From NCBI GenBank assembly GCA_902493665.1, contig CABUQL010000058.1:1-7326 (forward strand): 7,326 nucleotides of DNA, given 5' to 3'. The first letter of the stretch is position 1. Each line of letters starts with the position of its first letter. A model generated the notes under the pieces. That model was not told the DNA's origin, did no database searches, and saw only the letters and a list, made by a program, of their open reading frames with translations. Of this stretch, positions 6,064 to 7,326 are shown piece by piece. The stretch comes from an uncultured Eubacteriales bacterium (GTDB lineage Bacteria; Bacillota; Clostridia; UMGS1810). Both the position numbers and the translations under genes were made by a program.

Positions 6064-6927
6064 AAAAGAAAACATATTATTCTTATTTCTGTTTTGCTTG
6101 CGGTTCTTATCGGCTGCGCTGCTATTGTGTACGCCAACTATGATTTTATTGTTATGATTAAAAACGGGCTTACATATTCCGAAGAAGATTTAAAAAAACT
6201 TAAAGATGAAAATGACGAAATTACAAAAGCTGTTTTAAAAGACTTGGGAATAGGCTCTGTAAGACCTCTTAATGACGAAGAAATAAAAGCGCTGGATGAA
6301 GGTAAAATTACCGAAGCAGATGCAATTGACATTGTTCTCGGCAAAAAGAGCGTTAAAAAAGGCGAAGACGATAAAATTTTAATTGTTGATAATTTCGACA
6401 GTGCTGAAAATGATAATAAAACGGGTACTAAAAAACCGACGGAAAACAACAAAGACAGCAAAGGAAATGCAATCGGCGGCGAAAAAAATCCCGTAAAAAA
6501 ACCTGAAGAGCAAAATAGCAACAACGACAGTAAGACGGGCAACGAAAAGCCAAATAATAATGGCGAAACCATCAGCGTTGATGCAGCAAATGAAAAGATT
6601 TCAAATCTTATCGGAAAGCTTTATGTGTTGAAGTCGCAGTTTGAAGGGCAGCTTGCCGCAATAGAAGCGCAGACATTAGCACAGTATGATGCACTTCCGA
6701 AAGAAAAACATACCACCGCATCCAAACTTGACCTCGGAAATCAAGGGCTTGAAAAAGCTGCGGGGCTTGAAAAAAGCTGCGATGCTCAGGTTGAATCGAT
6801 TTTATCGCAGATTAAAACACTTTTGCAGCAAACAAATCAGGACGATTCGCTTGTTGATTCAATACGGAGTGCATATAACAGCGAAAAGCAAATCACAAAA
6901 TCGTATTATGTTAGCAAATATCGATAA
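6061..6927 (+). CDS. Membrane- or lipid-anchored envelope protein of unknown function (288 aa)
   Basis: Residues 2-5 are basic (KRKH) and 6-25 hydrophobic, so the product is exported and anchored. L-I-G-C (16-19) fits a lipobox with Cys19. However, hydrophobicity continues to VYA (23-25), so an uncleaved helix or a signal peptidase I site are alternatives. Residues about 38-95 are charged and helical, with LNDEEIKALDEGKITEADA. Residues about 105-170 form a low-complexity K/N/D/E/G-rich linker suitable for crossing the cell wall. Residues about 171-288 are predicted helical/coiled coil (AANEKISNLIGKLYVLKSQ, then EKSCDAQVESILSQIKTLL), ending SYYVSKYR. I recall this C-terminal pattern from uncharacterised clostridial proteins found beside SLH genes, but cannot name a family. 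It is transcribed from the strong promoter at 5960-5988 and lies 38 nt upstream of an SLH protein gene, so a cell-surface structural or tethering role is inferred. Confidence 0.88.
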   Translation: MKRKHIILISVLLAVLIGCAAIVYANYDFIVMIKNGLTYSEEDLKKLKDENDEITKAVLKDLGIGSVRPLNDEEIKALDEGKITEADAIDIVLGKKSVKKGEDDKILIVDNFDSAENDNKTGTKKPTENNKDSKGNAIGGEKNPVKKPEEQNSNNDSKTGNEKPNNNGETISVDAANEKISNLIGKLYVLKSQFEGQLAAIEAQTLAQYDALPKEKHTTASKLDLGNQGLEKAAGLEKSCDAQVESILSQIKTLLQQTNQDDSLVDSIRSAYNSEKQITKSYYVSKYR

Positions 6928-6930
6928 ACA

Positions 6931-6948
6931 ATGAATTTTTGCATTCAT
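6931..6948 (+). repeat. Small intercistronic inverted repeat
   Basis: ATGAAT (6931-6936) and ATTCAT (6943-6948) form a perfect 6-bp inverted repeat with a 6-nt loop in the 38-nt gap between two co-directional genes. The stem is A/T-rich and no T-run follows, so it is not a convincing terminator. It ends 4 nt before the ribosome binding site of the next gene and might affect initiation or mRNA stability slightly. Confidence 0.3.
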
Positions 6949-6951
6949 AAG

Positions 6952-6968
6952 AAAGGATGAGAATTTTG
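6952..6968 (+). promoter_or_regulatory. Ribosome binding site deciding a TTG start
   Basis: AAAGGATGA (6952-6960) matches the anti-Shine-Dalgarno complement with a gap, and lies 8 nt (counting from the A of AAGGA) before TTG at 6966-6968. An in-frame ATG at 6957-6959 overlaps the ribosome binding site itself with no spacer, so TTG is preferred; using the ATG would add only M-R-I to the signal peptide. Confidence 0.65.
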
Positions 6969-7326
6969 AAAAAAATATTGTGCAGACTGGTATCGTACAT
7001 CCTTGTATTTACAATGATGGCTACAATGGCGTTTACCGTAAGCGCCGCAAAACCTGAGGATTTTGATGACTTTCCGAGTGAGAGTTACTGGGCAACGCCT
7101 GCTTTGAAGGCGGCTCTTGCCAATAATATCCTTTACGGAAAAGGCGACGGAATAATTGACAGTAAGGCAAACCTTACAAGGGCTGAAATGGCAGCGATTA
7201 TAACGCGTGCTTTCGGTGCAGATATGAAATCCGATGTAAGTGCATACGGCGACCTCGATCCGCAGATGTGGTATTACGATGTGTTTGCAAAAGCCGTAAG
7301 AATGGGTGTTTTCTCGGGTGATGAAA
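6966..7326 (+). CDS. SLH-domain cell-surface protein (3' end missing)
   Basis: The first 120 codons are visible and the frame runs off the right edge. Residues 1-28 form a signal peptide: basic KK, a hydrophobic core (LVSYILVFTMMATMAF) and an A-x-A-like end in TVSAA before KPED. Residues about 33-83 form a first S-layer-homology repeat with YWATPALKAALANNILYGKG and the signature TRAEMAAIITRAFG (TRAE at 71-74). Residues about 92-120 begin a second repeat (YGDLDPQMWYYDVFAKAVRMGVFSGD). SLH repeats normally come in threes and bind pyruvylated secondary cell-wall polysaccharide, which places the protein on the cell surface. With SLH repeats at the N-terminus, any functional region probably lies downstream of the window. 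No promoter is seen in the 38-nt gap before it, so it is probably co-transcribed with the preceding anchored protein. Confidence 0.92.
   Translation, partial: MKKILCRLVSYILVFTMMATMAFTVSAAKPEDFDDFPSESYWATPALKAALANNILYGKGDGIIDSKANLTRAEMAAIITRAFGADMKSDVSAYGDLDPQMWYYDVFAKAVRMGVFSGDE

Noticed and set aside
6138..6572. Minus-strand open frame of 144 codons rich in Ser, Leu and Phe
   Set aside because: It is the antisense reading of the Lys/Asp/Glu/Asn-rich part of the anchored protein gene; its composition is the expected complement of such codons, and I see no ribosome binding site or promoter that supports it.

Overview
This window most likely comes from a low-to-moderate G+C, Gram-positive member of the Clostridia, probably a gut-type polysaccharide degrader. 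The reasons are strong AGGAGG-type ribosome binding sites, consensus sigma-A-type promoters, an S-layer-homology (SLH) surface protein, and a very large modular extracellular carbohydrate-active protein built from DNRLRE and jelly-roll modules. The base composition is A-rich, about 40% G+C by eye. All real genes lie on the + strand, and both window edges cut through a gene. The exact genus cannot be fixed from the sequence.

Layout. (1) Positions 3-5291 hold the 3' part of a giant gene, at least 1762 codons and open to the left edge. Its product has the C-terminal half of an alpha/beta-hydrolase (esterase-like) domain. This is followed by an SbsA-type Ig domain, three DNRLRE (CBM96-like) modules interleaved with four jelly-roll CBM-like modules, a second Ig-like domain and a C-terminal beta domain. 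A strong rho-independent terminator follows (about 5315-5371). (2) Positions 5462-5953 encode a 163-residue cysteine-rich protein of unknown function. It has its own promoter, which fits both a sigma-A and a sporulation sigma-K/E-like reading. (3) A perfect TTGACA-N17-TATAAT promoter (5960-5988), with an inverted repeat over its -35 box and spacer, drives a 288-residue membrane- or lipid-anchored protein with a GTG start (6061-6927). It probably also drives, 38 nt further on, an SLH-domain surface protein with a TTG start (6966 to the right edge).

How the parts fit. The first gene is an independent transcription unit whose product is probably secreted and acts on plant or other polysaccharides (inferred). 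The last two genes look like a cell-envelope operon: one product tethered to the membrane through its N-terminus, the other held to the wall through SLH repeats. The middle gene lacks an obvious terminator, so some read-through into the envelope operon is possible. No RNA genes, CRISPR arrays, insertion sequences or phage genes were seen. No gene-free stretch exceeds about 170 nt. I found no clear new defence or mobile system. The most unusual items are the modular architecture of the first gene, the two promoters, and the uncharacterised Cys-rich and envelope proteins.
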